The notes beneath the pieces were generated by a model. That model saw nothing but the letters and a program-made list of their open reading frames with translations. It was not told the origin of the DNA and ran no database searches. A stretch of 64,000 nt of DNA. Source: Psychrobacter arcticus 273-4. GTDB taxonomy: Bacteria; Pseudomonadota; Gammaproteobacteria; Pseudomonadales; Moraxellaceae. The DNA is taken from the NCBI RefSeq assembly GCF_000012305.1, contig NC_007204.1, positions 2,586,702-2,650,701 of the forward strand, in the 5' to 3' direction. This document shows positions 51,484 to 60,867 of the stretch, in pieces (positions within the stretch are counted from its first letter, which is position 1; every line of letters starts with the position of its first letter). Made by a program: the position numbers and the translations under genes.

Positions 51484-51831
51484 TGTTATGTCCACAGTAT
51501 GTAACGCTGTTAGCGCCATAATCAAAGGTATCCAAATCTGCCATTTGCGCTAACATCTCTATCTGTATTTAAAATAACGATAAAGAAATCAACAGAAATA
51601 AGGACTTATAACACCGTTACCATAACGTCTATAGAGCGGCTGTTTAATGTTGGTGACTGATATGAGTGACAGGTATGATTGCTAAAAAAGCGCCTAGTAA
51701 AATGATCATTTACTGACGCTATTTCTAATATTACAATGATATCTACCATAACACAATCATAAACACTTTATTACAATAGTGTAACCTTAGACGGGATATT
51801 TATTTTAAAAATTGGCTAAAAATCAAATCAA
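51484..51831. other. Gap between thrC and the LysM gene
   Basis: About 350 bases, AT-rich. A weak hairpin ACACT/AGTGT is near 51764-51783, with no T-run. No strong terminator, promoter or gene is visible. Confidence 0.4.
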
Positions 51832-53253
51832 CTATGTAGGATTTGGTGTAACCTGTTGACGGATTTGTTCAGCGACTAATTCAGCGTCATTATCAAGCAC
51901 CACCACATGTTGAGGCAAACTCTCTAAGCCTTCGGTATGGGCTGGGCGTGCAATCTCTATTTGACCAATGGCCTCAACGATAGTATCCGCAAATTTCACT
52001 GGAAGTGCAGTCTCAGCGCAAATAATCACCTCACCCTCTTGCTGCAATTCTTTGGCAACTTTAATACCATCAGCGGTATGCGGATCGACCAGCTCACCAT
52101 ATTGCTCATAAAGTGTTTTAATGGTTTGTAAGCGGTCACTATGGGTAGATTTACCAGCGGCAAAACCATAACGACTATTGACTGCTTGCATCAAATCAGA
52201 CAAATCAAAACCTTGGCCAGATTTCACCCCTTCAAACAATTCATGAACACGGGCGCTGTCTTTATCTAGTAAGAGATAGACAAAACGCTCAAAGTTGGAC
52301 GCTTTGGAAATATCCATTGAGGGGCTTGAGGTGATATAAGTTTTGGCAGTCGGTCGCGGCTGATAGGCACCTTGATTAAAGAAGTCGTTTAAGACATCGT
52401 TTTCATTGGTCGCGACAATTAAACGCTCAACAGGCAACCCCATTTCACGGGCAATATGACCAGCGCAGATATTACCAAAGTTGCCTGATGGCACGCTAAA
52501 ACTAACCTTTTCATCGTTGCTCGTAGTCACCGCAAAGTAGGCTTTAAAGTAATAAACAATCTGCGCTAGGATACGACCCCAATTAATAGAATTGACTGTG
52601 CCTAAGTTATAAGCCGCTTTGAACTCTGCATCTTGTTGTAGTGCTTTGACAATATCTTGGCAATCATCAAACATGCCATCAATGGCAATATTATGAATAT
52701 TATCATCGGTTAAACTATACATTTGTGCGCGCTGAAATTCACTCATTTTGCCATGTGGTGACAGCATAAACACTTCGATGTTTTCTTTACCGCGCAGTGC
52801 ATATTCTGCTGCACTACCCGTATCGCCACTGGTCGCTCCGATAATGGTGATGCACGCGTCTTTTCTTTTAAGTACATATTCAAAAGCATTGCCTAAGAAC
52901 TGCATGGCAACGTCTTTGAATGCCAACGTTGGACCATTTGATAAGCCTAAAACGTATAAATCATCTTCAAGCTTGCGGACAGGGACAATCTCATCAGAGC
53001 CAAATATATCAGCGGTATAAGTGCGCTCAATAATATCTTGTAAATCAGCGGCAGGAATATCAGTCGCAAAGCGCTGCATAATCGCCATTGCAAGCTGTGG
53101 GTAGCTAAGCGCGCGCCACTCAGTAAGCGTCGCACTATCAATGTTTGGATAGTGCTCAGGCAACATCAAACCACCGTCCGGTGCAAGACCCATTAATAAC
53201 ACATCACTAAAATCCATCGGTGCTGTCTGACCACGGGTACTGATATATTTCAT
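51832..53253 (-). CDS. thrC: Threonine synthase
   Basis: A PLP-dependent enzyme (473 aa) making threonine from phosphohomoserine. ISTRGQTAPMDFSDVLLMGL is the usual N-terminus of the long class, LALSNGPTLAFKDVAMQFLG carries the PLP lysine, TIIGATSGDTGSAA is the phosphate-binding loop, and FSVPSGNFGNICAGH is present. It sits between rsmB and the LysM gene on the same strand, an unusual insertion in the fmt-rsmB to LysM-dprA order. No threonine leader peptide is seen. Confidence 0.95.
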   Translation of the reverse strand: MKYISTRGQTAPMDFSDVLLMGLAPDGGLMLPEHYPNIDSATLTEWRALSYPQLAMAIMQRFATDIPAADLQDIIERTYTADIFGSDEIVPVRKLEDDLYVLGLSNGPTLAFKDVAMQFLGNAFEYVLKRKDACITIIGATSGDTGSAAEYALRGKENIEVFMLSPHGKMSEFQRAQMYSLTDDNIHNIAIDGMFDDCQDIVKALQQDAEFKAAYNLGTVNSINWGRILAQIVYYFKAYFAVTTSNDEKVSFSVPSGNFGNICAGHIAREMGLPVERLIVATNENDVLNDFFNQGAYQPRPTAKTYITSSPSMDISKASNFERFVYLLLDKDSARVHELFEGVKSGQGFDLSDLMQAVNSRYGFAAGKSTHSDRLQTIKTLYEQYGELVDPHTADGIKVAKELQQEGEVIICAETALPVKFADTIVEAIGQIEIARPAHTEGLESLPQHVVVLDNDAELVAEQIRQQVTPNPT

Positions 53254-53309
53254 TAGATTGTCCTGTGTACAATAAGATGATGATTAATTAAAACCGTTTA
53301 TTCAGCAGT

Positions 53310-54884
53310 TTATTCAGCAGTTTTGTGCAGCAAGGCATAGTAAAAACCATCGCCGCTCTCGCTATCAATTGGTAAGCACTGACGACCGATGGCTTGGGCG
53401 ATACCCCAATTGCAATCTTCGCTAAATTCAATGGCTACCGCATCGCTATAGTGAGTGATGAAATCCTGCATTTGCTCGACGTTCTCTTGCTTTAAGATAG
53501 AGCAAGTGACATATAATAGATAGCCGCCAACCTTAAGTTGTGGCCATAGATTGTGCAAGATATCGGCTTGTAACAATGCCGTTTGCTCCACATCCTCTTC
53601 AGTACGTAAGATACTGATATCAGGATGACGACGAATCACGCCAGTCGCCGTACAAGGTGAGTCTAGTAATATAGCGTCAAATACAAGTTTGCTCTTTTTC
53701 TTACCGGCCCCTTGCCATGTCGTCGCGTCAGCACAGACAATATTGAGTTCGATATTTTTCTCAGCTTGCTGCAAGTCGTGCTGACTTAAGTTCAAGCGCT
53801 GTAAATTATCGTAAATACGCTCGATACGCGGCGCTTCATTATCAATCGCAGTAAGCGTCACTTTCGAAACCGCAGGTATTGATTCATCATCTTGTTTCAC
53901 GTGAAACAAAGGTGATTGCTCGTTTGAGCTAAGTATTTCTAACCAATGAGCAAGCTTACCACCCGGCGCTGCACAAGCATCTAAAATACGGATCTCGTTG
54001 TTATTCGTGTCTGTATCGACATCTGCATCATCGTTTTTAACACTCAGCTTATTGAATAGAGCGCTATGGATAAGCGGCGCTGCAAGCTGAGCATGCATAT
54101 CTTGTACACTAGCAGCCCCTTGAGCAAATTGAGGTAAGGCATTCACTGCGGTGCTTTGATGTAATCTGAAGCCTTTGGTTGATATGGTTTTAGATGTGGC
54201 TGCATCCAGCGAGTTGGGTAAGTTAAAACCACTCGTTAGCTCAACCAAGTCCGCTTCAACCTCAAACTCCACCAATGCTTGCTGATAGTCCTCTACCGAG
54301 GTAACCGCTGTATTCACGCGTAAAAACATCGGCGCAGGTTGACGTAATCCCTGCATCAGATCGTCATACTGCTCACTCCAATCTTGCTTAAGCTGATAAG
54401 CAAGCCAATTAGGTAAGCTGTGTTTTTTATCGCACTTCTTGCGGAACTTACTTGGGTTTTTAGCAACTTTACGTAAGATGGCATTGATTAAACCAGTTGC
54501 ATGAGCAAACTCAATTTCTTTTGCCGCCTCAACCGTTTCATGAATCGCCGCATGATCAGCTACTTGCAAATAGAGCAGCTGCGTCAAACCCACTTGAATA
54601 GTAGTACGTACTTCTTTTTCATCAATGGAGTTATCAGCCAGACTATCCAGTAAGCGCTCAAGGGCGTACCATTGACGCAACGTTGTTAGCAATAATGCAT
54701 GGGCAAAACCTTTATCGCCGTCATGCAAACTGTTTAGTAGCGGATCAAGGACGCTTGCTAGCGATTGGCCATTCTGAATCGCCAGTAAGGTGCGAATGAC
54801 GCGAACGCGAACGCTACCATTCATGATAAGGTTGCTTGACGGTTTAAGTTTATTGTTTCTTGGCGCAGTGCTGGTTTGTCTCAT
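53310..54884 (-). CDS. rsmB: 16S rRNA m5C967 methyltransferase RsmB
   Basis: A SAM-dependent rRNA (cytosine-5) methyltransferase (524 aa from ATG 54884, which follows AAGGAAATCCC). The N-terminal NusB-like domain is near 35-165. The methyltransferase domain has ILDACAAPGGKLAHW (SAM), DAILLDSPCTATGVIRRHPD with the catalytic Cys, and YVTCSILKQENVEQ. It is longer than E. coli RsmB (429 aa) because of a charged insert near 290-345. A perfect parS palindrome is embedded at 53893-53908. It is downstream of fmt. Confidence 0.93.
   Translation of the reverse strand: MRQTSTAPRNNKLKPSSNLIMNGSVRVRVIRTLLAIQNGQSLASVLDPLLNSLHDGDKGFAHALLLTTLRQWYALERLLDSLADNSIDEKEVRTTIQVGLTQLLYLQVADHAAIHETVEAAKEIEFAHATGLINAILRKVAKNPSKFRKKCDKKHSLPNWLAYQLKQDWSEQYDDLMQGLRQPAPMFLRVNTAVTSVEDYQQALVEFEVEADLVELTSGFNLPNSLDAATSKTISTKGFRLHQSTAVNALPQFAQGAASVQDMHAQLAAPLIHSALFNKLSVKNDDADVDTDTNNNEIRILDACAAPGGKLAHWLEILSSNEQSPLFHVKQDDESIPAVSKVTLTAIDNEAPRIERIYDNLQRLNLSQHDLQQAEKNIELNIVCADATTWQGAGKKKSKLVFDAILLDSPCTATGVIRRHPDISILRTEEDVEQTALLQADILHNLWPQLKVGGYLLYVTCSILKQENVEQMQDFITHYSDAVAIEFSEDCNWGIAQAIGRQCLPIDSESGDGFYYALLHKTAE
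53893..53908. promoter_or_regulatory. parS centromere site (perfect), inside rsmB
   Basis: TGTTTCACGTGAAACA is an exact palindrome matching the published parS consensus (TGTTNCACGTGAAACA) of Spo0J/ParB proteins. It lies in codons for LFHVKQ in rsmB, in a region that differs from E. coli RsmB. Confidence 0.85.
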
Positions 54885-54954
54885 TAAATGGGATTTCCTT
54901 GACGTATGATGAATAGCGTCTTGTGTGATTTGGATCATGTATGGCTAAATGAAA

Positions 54955-56040
54955 TTATTTTGTTTCTTTACTGAACTGGTCGCCATCATTAAGCTGATTG
55001 CCATGGCAAATTTGTTCGGCTCTCACAGGCTTGCTGCCTGCGAACTGTAGCTGAGTAATGGCTAAAGTACTGGCTTGCGGTGTTTCAATACCAGTATCAG
55101 TATTGCTGTCATTACCACAAGCGACTAAGACTGCCTTGCGCCCAACACTAATGACCGTCCCTGCTGGTTGATCGGTTGGCTGCGACGCATTCACAGGTAG
55201 ACTGGCTAAAATCTTGACACGCTGTCCTGCCAAAAAGGTATAGGCACCTGGCCATGGGGTCAAGCCGCGAATTTGTCGTTCAATCACAGTAGCAGACTGC
55301 GTCCAGTCAATTTCGCCTTCAGTTTTGACGAGTTTTTCAGCATAATTGGCTTGACTGTCATCTTGTGCTATAGCTTGAGCTTGATAGTGTGCTAAATCTT
55401 GTAGCACGGTAGTAATGGCGGTCGCACCAAGCTCAGCCATTTTATCATGTAGGCTGGCAGCCGTATCATCAGACTCAATAGGAGCGCGGACTTTATAAAG
55501 CATGTCGCCAGTATCAAGCCCTTTATCCATCTGCATGATGGTAATACCCGTCTCGGTATCTCCGGCTAATATTGCGCGGTGAATAGGTGCCGCACCGCGC
55601 CAGCGTGGTAATAACGAGCCATGAATATTGAGGCAACCGTAAGTAGGCGTATTCAAGACACCAATGGGTAGAATCAACCCATAAGCAGCGACAATCATTA
55701 CATCTGGCTGATAGTCTTGAAAAGTTTGCCTTGCCGTCATTCCCTCTATACTTGACTTTTTAAAGGTCTCTGGCTGCTCAACGGCGATATTATGTGCCAA
55801 CGCTACTTGCTTGACCGCAGATTCTGCAAATTTTTGTCCGCGGCCGGCTTTACGATCAGGCTGGCTATATACTGCCACAATATCGATATTGAGCGCGTCT
55901 TGCTGATTGATTAATACCTCAAGGCTTATAGCTGCAAACTCAGGCGTGCCAGCAAACACCACTCTTAATCGCTCCGTAGTGGTTGGCTTAAGGGTGGTTA
56001 GAGTCAGAGATACATCGGGGGCACAAGCAAGTGTCGTCAT
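54955..56040 (-). CDS. fmt: Methionyl-tRNA formyltransferase
   Basis: Formylates Met-tRNA(fMet) from 10-formyl-THF (361 aa). RVVFAGTPEFAAISLEVL begins the N-terminal domain. LNIHGSLLPRWRGAAPIHRAI contains the catalytic Asn and His, and MQMDKGLDTGDML is present. The C-terminal OB-like domain follows near 245. The first 23 residues are an extension absent from E. coli Fmt. The position upstream of rsmB is conserved across gammaproteobacteria. Confidence 0.95.
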   Translation of the reverse strand: MTTLACAPDVSLTLTTLKPTTTERLRVVFAGTPEFAAISLEVLINQQDALNIDIVAVYSQPDRKAGRGQKFAESAVKQVALAHNIAVEQPETFKKSSIEGMTARQTFQDYQPDVMIVAAYGLILPIGVLNTPTYGCLNIHGSLLPRWRGAAPIHRAILAGDTETGITIMQMDKGLDTGDMLYKVRAPIESDDTAASLHDKMAELGATAITTVLQDLAHYQAQAIAQDDSQANYAEKLVKTEGEIDWTQSATVIERQIRGLTPWPGAYTFLAGQRVKILASLPVNASQPTDQPAGTVISVGRKAVLVACGNDSNTDTGIETPQASTLAITQLQFAGSKPVRAEQICHGNQLNDGDQFSKETK

Positions 56041-56275
56041 AGTTAGGCAATATTAATAAGTAATAAAGCTATTATAGGTGAGTTTGTTGCGTTGTGCCAT
56101 GACTGTAATAGCCACAATCGAGCGCTACTAATGCGTGAACGCCCTAATATGGGTAATAATAGCTTTACGCCGATACAGAAACTAAACCACGCAGCTTAAT
56201 TCTATTGATTAAGTGTCTTATGGTTGGGAAGATTACCAATGTTGTTGTATTAATCTAAGAATTATTAAAAATGGC

Positions 56276-56947
56276 TTATCTCATAAAGCCATTATCTGCT
56301 AAAAAAGCTTCGGTAATACTGCTTTGCGGGCTGCTATTTTTCGTGTCTCCCTGCGACTTATTTAATAAACGCTCTAAATATCTAGCCACGATATCCACCT
56401 CTACATTCACCTTGGATCCCAGCAGCCAATGCTGAGCAATATTGGTCACTTGCGCGGTATGTGGAATGATGTTGAGCGAGACGATATTATCGCGTACTAA
56501 ATTGGTGGTGAGGCTAATACCATCAAGCGTGATTGAGCCTTTAGTCGCTGTATAATGGGCAAGCTCTACAGGTATCTCAATTTCGATATAAATAGAACGT
56601 GCATCCTTTTGCAGCTTACTAACAACCCCTACTCCATCGACATGCCCTGCGACAATATGCCCACCGAAACGCGTGGTAGGTAGCATCGCCTTCTCTAAGT
56701 TCACAATATGACCTGGCTTCAAATCCTTTAATGCTGTTCGCGCTATAGTTTCACGTGAAACATCAACAGAGTAATGGTTACTACCAAAATCTACAACCGT
56801 CAGACAGATACCATTAGAAGCAATCGAGTCGCCCAGCTTCACATCGCTGAAATCTAAGCCATCAGACTCTATGGTCAAGCGAATGTCGCCGCCTGTAGGT
56901 TGCATCGACTTAACCTTTCCAACACTTTCTATGATTCCAGTAAACAT
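56276..56947 (-). CDS. ribE: Riboflavin synthase alpha subunit
   Basis: Dismutates lumazine to riboflavin (223 aa). There are two Lum-binding repeats: MFTGIIESVGKV to about 97, and GHIVAGHVDGVGVV to about 195. SNGICLTVVD and TLDGISLTTN are the matching repeats. The usual active-site features are present. A parS site (56747-56762) lies in codons for SRETIA. It is next to ribD across a gap that contains DnaA boxes. No FMN riboswitch is seen. Confidence 0.94.
   Translation of the reverse strand: MFTGIIESVGKVKSMQPTGGDIRLTIESDGLDFSDVKLGDSIASNGICLTVVDFGSNHYSVDVSRETIARTALKDLKPGHIVNLEKAMLPTTRFGGHIVAGHVDGVGVVSKLQKDARSIYIEIEIPVELAHYTATKGSITLDGISLTTNLVRDNIVSLNIIPHTAQVTNIAQHWLLGSKVNVEVDIVARYLERLLNKSQGDTKNSSPQSSITEAFLADNGFMR
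56747..56762. promoter_or_regulatory. parS-like site inside ribE (15 of 16)
   Basis: AGTTTCACGTGAAACA matches the parS consensus except at the first base. The central CACGTG and both half sites are kept. Confidence 0.7.
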
Positions 56948-57103
56948 ATCGACCTCTTTTCATTATTGTATTGTTATTATAGACAGTGTTTCTAGTTTGA
57001 ATATATCAGCATTTCTAAGCGCGGCGCTGAATTACATAGGCGATTTAGGATAAGTAATGAGCAGCGCTTTAAAGAAGCATATAAAATCCTGATTATTAAC
57101 AAG

Positions 57104-57318
57104 TTATCCACAATAGAACTTATTTTTACTTAAAGTTTAAATCGACATTCAAAACAATCTAAACCACTGATTAATAATAAGTTATTCTATATTTTTTATA
57201 CTAACTTCAAATCATTTGTTTCATATGGAACAAAGTTATACACAGTTTCATGTGAAACATTTAATAATGGTTTTTATTTAGCCGCAACTAAAACACTTAC
57301 GTTTAATGTTGTGGATAA
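57104..57318. other. DnaA-box cluster in AT-rich ribE-ribD gap (candidate origin or DnaA titration site)
   Basis: In the gap at 56948-57336 there are three perfect TTATNCACA DnaA boxes: TTATCCACA at 57104-57112 (plus), TTATACACA at 57236-57244 (plus), and TTATCCACA at 57310-57318 (minus). The DNA between them is very AT-rich, with TTCTATATTTTTTATA, and a degenerate parS is at 57244-57259. Three exact boxes in 215 bases is well above chance. Either an origin-like region, a regulatory site, or a titration site is possible. oriC is normally beside dnaA, beyond the right edge. Confidence 0.6.
57244..57259. promoter_or_regulatory. Degenerate parS-like site (14 of 16)
   Basis: AGTTTCATGTGAAACA differs from the consensus at two positions. 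It overlaps the last base of the second DnaA box in the ribE-ribD gap. Confidence 0.45.
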
Positions 57319-57336
57319 ATCTTTAAAAACAATTAG

Positions 57337-58392
57337 TTATACTGGCATCAAGGTTAATTTCATATCAGAACCAAGCTGTTCATAACGTTTAATATCGAAG
57401 CGCAGCTGCTGTGCTAACGACAATGGATTGATATCAACCATCGAACGCGCTTGCTGCCCTAACAGACATGGCGCTTGATACACAATCAGCTCATCGACCA
57501 ATTGCTGTTGTAAGAAGCTACCAGCAACACTAGCACCCGCTTCTATTAACACGTCATAACACTGATACTCACTAACCAATACTTTTAATAACTCCGTCAA
57601 ATTATCATCACGCCAATACAGTATGTCAGTACGTCGACACAATTGGTAATCTGACTGTAGATTGTACTGTAATCGCTCACGCCTATCGAGTATCACCACT
57701 TTAGGATGTGGGACTTGTTCAGGCGCGATACCCAGTTGGCTAGAGCGTACATTTAATTGTGGATTATCGACGATAACCGTTTCGCTACCGGTAATGATCG
57801 CGCCACTTTGCGCCCGCAGCTTTTGTACGTCTTCGCGAGCAGCAGGACCTGTAATCCACTTTGACTCTCCCGTTGCCATCGCCGTACGACCATCAAGACT
57901 GGTCGCAATCTTAAGTCGCACATAAGGCATTTGGGTACGCATGGCTTTTAGAAAACCTTTATTTAACACTTCTGCCTGCGCGGTAAGTATACCAACCGTC
58001 ACCTCAATGCCTGCTTGCTCCAGCAACCTCACCCCGCGACCTGCGACCTGTGGATTTGGATCTAGCCCAGCAACGACAACCCGTATGACGCCAGACTCTA
58101 TCAGCGCTTTTGCGCAAGGCGGGGTACGTCCAGTATGACTACAGGGTTCCAAAGTGACATACGCGGTAGCGCCTACTGCTCGTATACCAGCATCTTTTAG
58201 GGCAAATACCTCAGCATGTGGCTGACCGACTTTAGGATGGAACCCTTGACCGACCACCTCCTCTGCTTGGACAATGACACACCCAACAGCAGGATTGGGT
58301 CTTGTGCTATATAAGCCAAGCTTTGCCTGCTCAATAGCCAGCATCATAAAGTAACGGTCTTTTGCATCTTGAGAGTGATTTATATTTGACAT
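57337..58392 (-). CDS. ribD: Bifunctional riboflavin deaminase/reductase
   Basis: Two-domain enzyme (351 aa) for the second and third steps of riboflavin synthesis. The deaminase domain (1-145) has PHAEVFAL and PCSHTGRTPPC, the zinc-binding set. The reductase domain (about 150-350) has RLKIATSLDGRTAMATGESKW split over two strands, and VLIEAGASVAGSFL near the C-terminus. The order nrdR-ribD-ribE on the minus strand is common in gammaproteobacteria. An AT-rich gap follows it. Confidence 0.95.
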   Translation of the reverse strand: MSNINHSQDAKDRYFMMLAIEQAKLGLYSTRPNPAVGCVIVQAEEVVGQGFHPKVGQPHAEVFALKDAGIRAVGATAYVTLEPCSHTGRTPPCAKALIESGVIRVVVAGLDPNPQVAGRGVRLLEQAGIEVTVGILTAQAEVLNKGFLKAMRTQMPYVRLKIATSLDGRTAMATGESKWITGPAAREDVQKLRAQSGAIITGSETVIVDNPQLNVRSSQLGIAPEQVPHPKVVILDRRERLQYNLQSDYQLCRRTDILYWRDDNLTELLKVLVSEYQCYDVLIEAGASVAGSFLQQQLVDELIVYQAPCLLGQQARSMVDINPLSLAQQLRFDIKRYEQLGSDMKLTLMPV

Positions 58393-58490
58393 AAAAGTGG
58401 GCTTAGTAAATAATTGGTCACGATTACTGAGAGACTGAGCTGATAAAATGGGAGTGAGAAGCTAAAAAACATCAAAGCCTTAATTTTATG

Positions 58491-58949
58491 TTATTTATCA
58501 TTAGGCCGGATATTAGCGATTTCTTGATGAAAAGCATCAATGTCCTGAAAATCACGATAAACACTAGCAAAGCGCACATAAGCGACATCATCCAGCGTTT
58601 TGAGCTCGCTCATGATAATTTCACCTAAGACTTTACTGCTGACCTCACGCTCACCCATTTGCCGTACGCGCTTTTCAATCCGGCTAATCATCGCCTCTTG
58701 TTCGTCAATGGTAATAGGACGTTTTTGTAATGGTAGTAAAATCGAACGACGCAGCTTGTCATTATCATAAGGTTCAATCTTACCACTTGATTTGATGATA
58801 CGCGGCATCACCACTTCGACCACCTCAAAGGTAGTAAAACGTTCTTGACAACTATTACAAGAACGGCGTCGGCGCACTTGCGCGCCTTCAGCAGCAAGAC
58901 GTGAGTCGATCACCTTTGTATCTGACGCATTACAATAAGGGCAATGCAT
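58491..58949 (-). CDS. nrdR: NrdR transcriptional repressor
   Basis: Zinc-ribbon/ATP-cone repressor of ribonucleotide reductase genes (152 aa). [17 protein letters not shown] and [17 protein letters not shown] form the zinc ribbon with CxxC pairs. The ATP-cone domain (about 49-139) has [14 protein letters not shown]. The gene is typical in length. ribD is downstream after about 100 bases. NrdR boxes would be expected before nrd genes, which are not in this window. Confidence 0.95.
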   Translation of the reverse strand: MHCPYCNASDTKVIDSRLAAEGAQVRRRRSCNSCQERFTTFEVVEVVMPRIIKSSGKIEPYDNDKLRRSILLPLQKRPITIDEQEAMISRIEKRVRQMGEREVSSKVLGEIIMSELKTLDDVAYVRFASVYRDFQDIDAFHQEIANIRPNDK

Positions 58950-59037
58950 ACGGCTTTCCTTGTCTTTATCTTAAGTACGATTATTCTTTATTTATAAGCA
59001 AACCACCGATCTTTACAACGGACTAAGCGTACTCAAT

Positions 59038-60474
59038 TTACTTACCAATACAAAAACTGCCAAAAATCTTGCCTAATAAATCATCTGCACTAAATTCGCC
59101 CGTAATTTCACCTAAACTATGCTGTGCTTGGCGTAAGCTTTCAGCAACCAATTCCCCAGCTTTAAAAACTGTTAGCTGCTCATGAGCTTCTGCCAAATAT
59201 TCAGCCGTTCTTCTTAAGGCATCTAAATGCCGCGTACGAGCGATTAAGCTATTTTCTGGCGGATGGAAGCCTACTTTAGCACACAAAGTTTCGACTAAAT
59301 CATCAATACCTGCGCCTGTTTCACATGAAACATTCACTTGCTCGTAGCCGCGATTATAAATCTCTTCTTGCGAAATAGAGGTCATTCCTTTGCTGCTATT
59401 GTGGTTTAATAAATCACTTTTATTAGCGATAATTAATAAGCATTTGGCTTCTGGTAGCTCACCAAATAGCTGTTCAGCGAGCTGTAAGGGTGTGATTTCT
59501 TCTTCAAGATCACAGGTTACATCATATACCATCAGCAGTATATCAGCCTGAGTAATCGCTGTCCGCGCGCGCTCAATACCGATACGCTCGACCGTATCTT
59601 CTGTCTCTCGTAAACCTGCAGTATCAGTCAAGTGTAGCGTTAAACCATTGAGCACGACTGTCTCTTGTAGTGTATCACGCGTTGTCCCAGCAACATCTGT
59701 AACGATAGCGCGCTCTTGCCCTGCCAAACGATTCAGCAAGCTTGATTTACCCGCATTTGGTCTGCCTGCCAACACCACATGAATACCATCACGTAATAGC
59801 TGTCCTTGCTTGGCAGTCGCTAATACGTGCTGTATTTTTTCTTGTGTCTGCTCAAGCTTGCCTTGTATGACTCCATCTGATAAAAAATCAACGTCTTCTT
59901 CATCAGGGAAATCAATAGCCGCTTCAACATGAAGTCGCAAATGAATTAATTGTTCTAATAACTGATTAATTTTTTTTGAAAACTCGCCGCTGAGTGAACG
60001 TATGGCACTGCTAGCAGCGGCAGCACTGGTTGCATCAATGGCATCAGCGATGGCTTCTGCTTGCACCAAATCTAGCTTATCATTATCAAAAGCACGGTAC
60101 GAAAATTCTCCAGCGCCTGCTTGTTTTGCACCTAACTCAAATACTCGTGCCAGTAGCTGATTCTGTAAAATCATACCACCATGACCTTGCAGCTCAATCA
60201 CATCTTCGCCGGTAAACGAGTGCGGACCCTTAAAATACAATACTAGCCCTTCATCAACAACCGTACCATCTGCTTGATAAAATCGGCAGAAACTTGCCAT
60301 GCGCGGTTTAAATTCCGACTTACCTGTCAGCGTGCAAGCAATGCTATACGCACGTGTACCAGACAGACGAATAACCCCGACCCCACCACGTCCAAGCGGT
60401 GTGGCAATGGCTGCAATGGTAGGTAGACTCGACAAATTAGAATTTTTTAACGAATCAGGGTTGGCTAGTGCCAT
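59038..60474 (-). CDS. mnmE: tRNA modification GTPase MnmE
   Basis: With MnmG it makes cmnm5U34 in tRNA (about 478 aa). An N-terminal domain (IAAIATPLGRGGVGVIRLSG) and a helical region frame a G domain: Walker A AGRPNAGKSSLLN, DTAGLRETED (G3), NKSD (G4). It ends GKIFGSFCIGK with the essential Cys. ATG 60474 is used. GTG 60495 or 60489 would extend it slightly. A parS-like site is embedded at 59317-59332. Confidence 0.95.
   Translation of the reverse strand: MALANPDSLKNSNLSSLPTIAAIATPLGRGGVGVIRLSGTRAYSIACTLTGKSEFKPRMASFCRFYQADGTVVDEGLVLYFKGPHSFTGEDVIELQGHGGMILQNQLLARVFELGAKQAGAGEFSYRAFDNDKLDLVQAEAIADAIDATSAAAASSAIRSLSGEFSKKINQLLEQLIHLRLHVEAAIDFPDEEDVDFLSDGVIQGKLEQTQEKIQHVLATAKQGQLLRDGIHVVLAGRPNAGKSSLLNRLAGQERAIVTDVAGTTRDTLQETVVLNGLTLHLTDTAGLRETEDTVERIGIERARTAITQADILLMVYDVTCDLEEEITPLQLAEQLFGELPEAKCLLIIANKSDLLNHNSSKGMTSISQEEIYNRGYEQVNVSCETGAGIDDLVETLCAKVGFHPPENSLIARTRHLDALRRTAEYLAEAHEQLTVFKAGELVAESLRQAQHSLGEITGEFSADDLLGKIFGSFCIGK
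59317..59332. promoter_or_regulatory. parS-like site inside mnmE (15 of 16)
   Basis: TGTTTCACATGAAACA differs from consensus at one central position. It lies in codons for VSCETG of mnmE. Confidence 0.65.
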
Positions 60475-60634
60475 CTCTTGGGAATTCACAAGCACTCTCA
60501 GTAACTAAAAACTCTATTATAGACGGCTTAGCGCACACTGACAAAGCAATCTTCAAAGAGCGCAACATTGCTATTATTAGTAGCTTTCAAAAAACCATAC
60601 CGCACGGCTTATCTTTGGCAGAACAGATTTAATA

Positions 60635-60772
60635 TATAGTCGGTGAAAAGTAATATCGATACAACACCTACTACTGGTGCAAATTTTTTTTGCTTGCTGT
60701 GCCTACGCAGACAGAGGCTGCAAAAAATTTACACCAGCAGTACTGTAGCGACTTTAAAATATTTCAACTATA
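60635..60772 (+). mobile_element. MITE-A copy 6 (138 bp)
   Basis: TATAGTCGGTGAAAAG to TATTTCAACTATA between mnmE and yidC. It is the same length as the other five copies, with a few substitutions. It precedes mnmE by about 160 bases on its upstream side and could affect mnmE expression. Confidence 0.85.
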
Positions 60773-60814
60773 GCACTCACATCTTATTGATATAAACACT
60801 AGCATTCAGCGCAT

Positions 60815-60844
60815 AAAAAAACCACCGCCGTAGCGATGGTTTTT
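60815..60844 (-). terminator. Terminator after yidC
   Basis: ACCACCGC and GCGATGGT around CGTA, with one mismatch, are followed on the minus strand by a T-run. The layout is almost the same as the terminator at 41479-41511. Confidence 0.85.
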
Positions 60845-60867
60845 AGAACGTCTGAACTGTTAAATAA

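Noticed and set aside
56276..58490. FMN riboswitch before ribE or ribD
   Set aside because: No RFN element sequence (for example AGGGGCAGGG) is present in the gaps.
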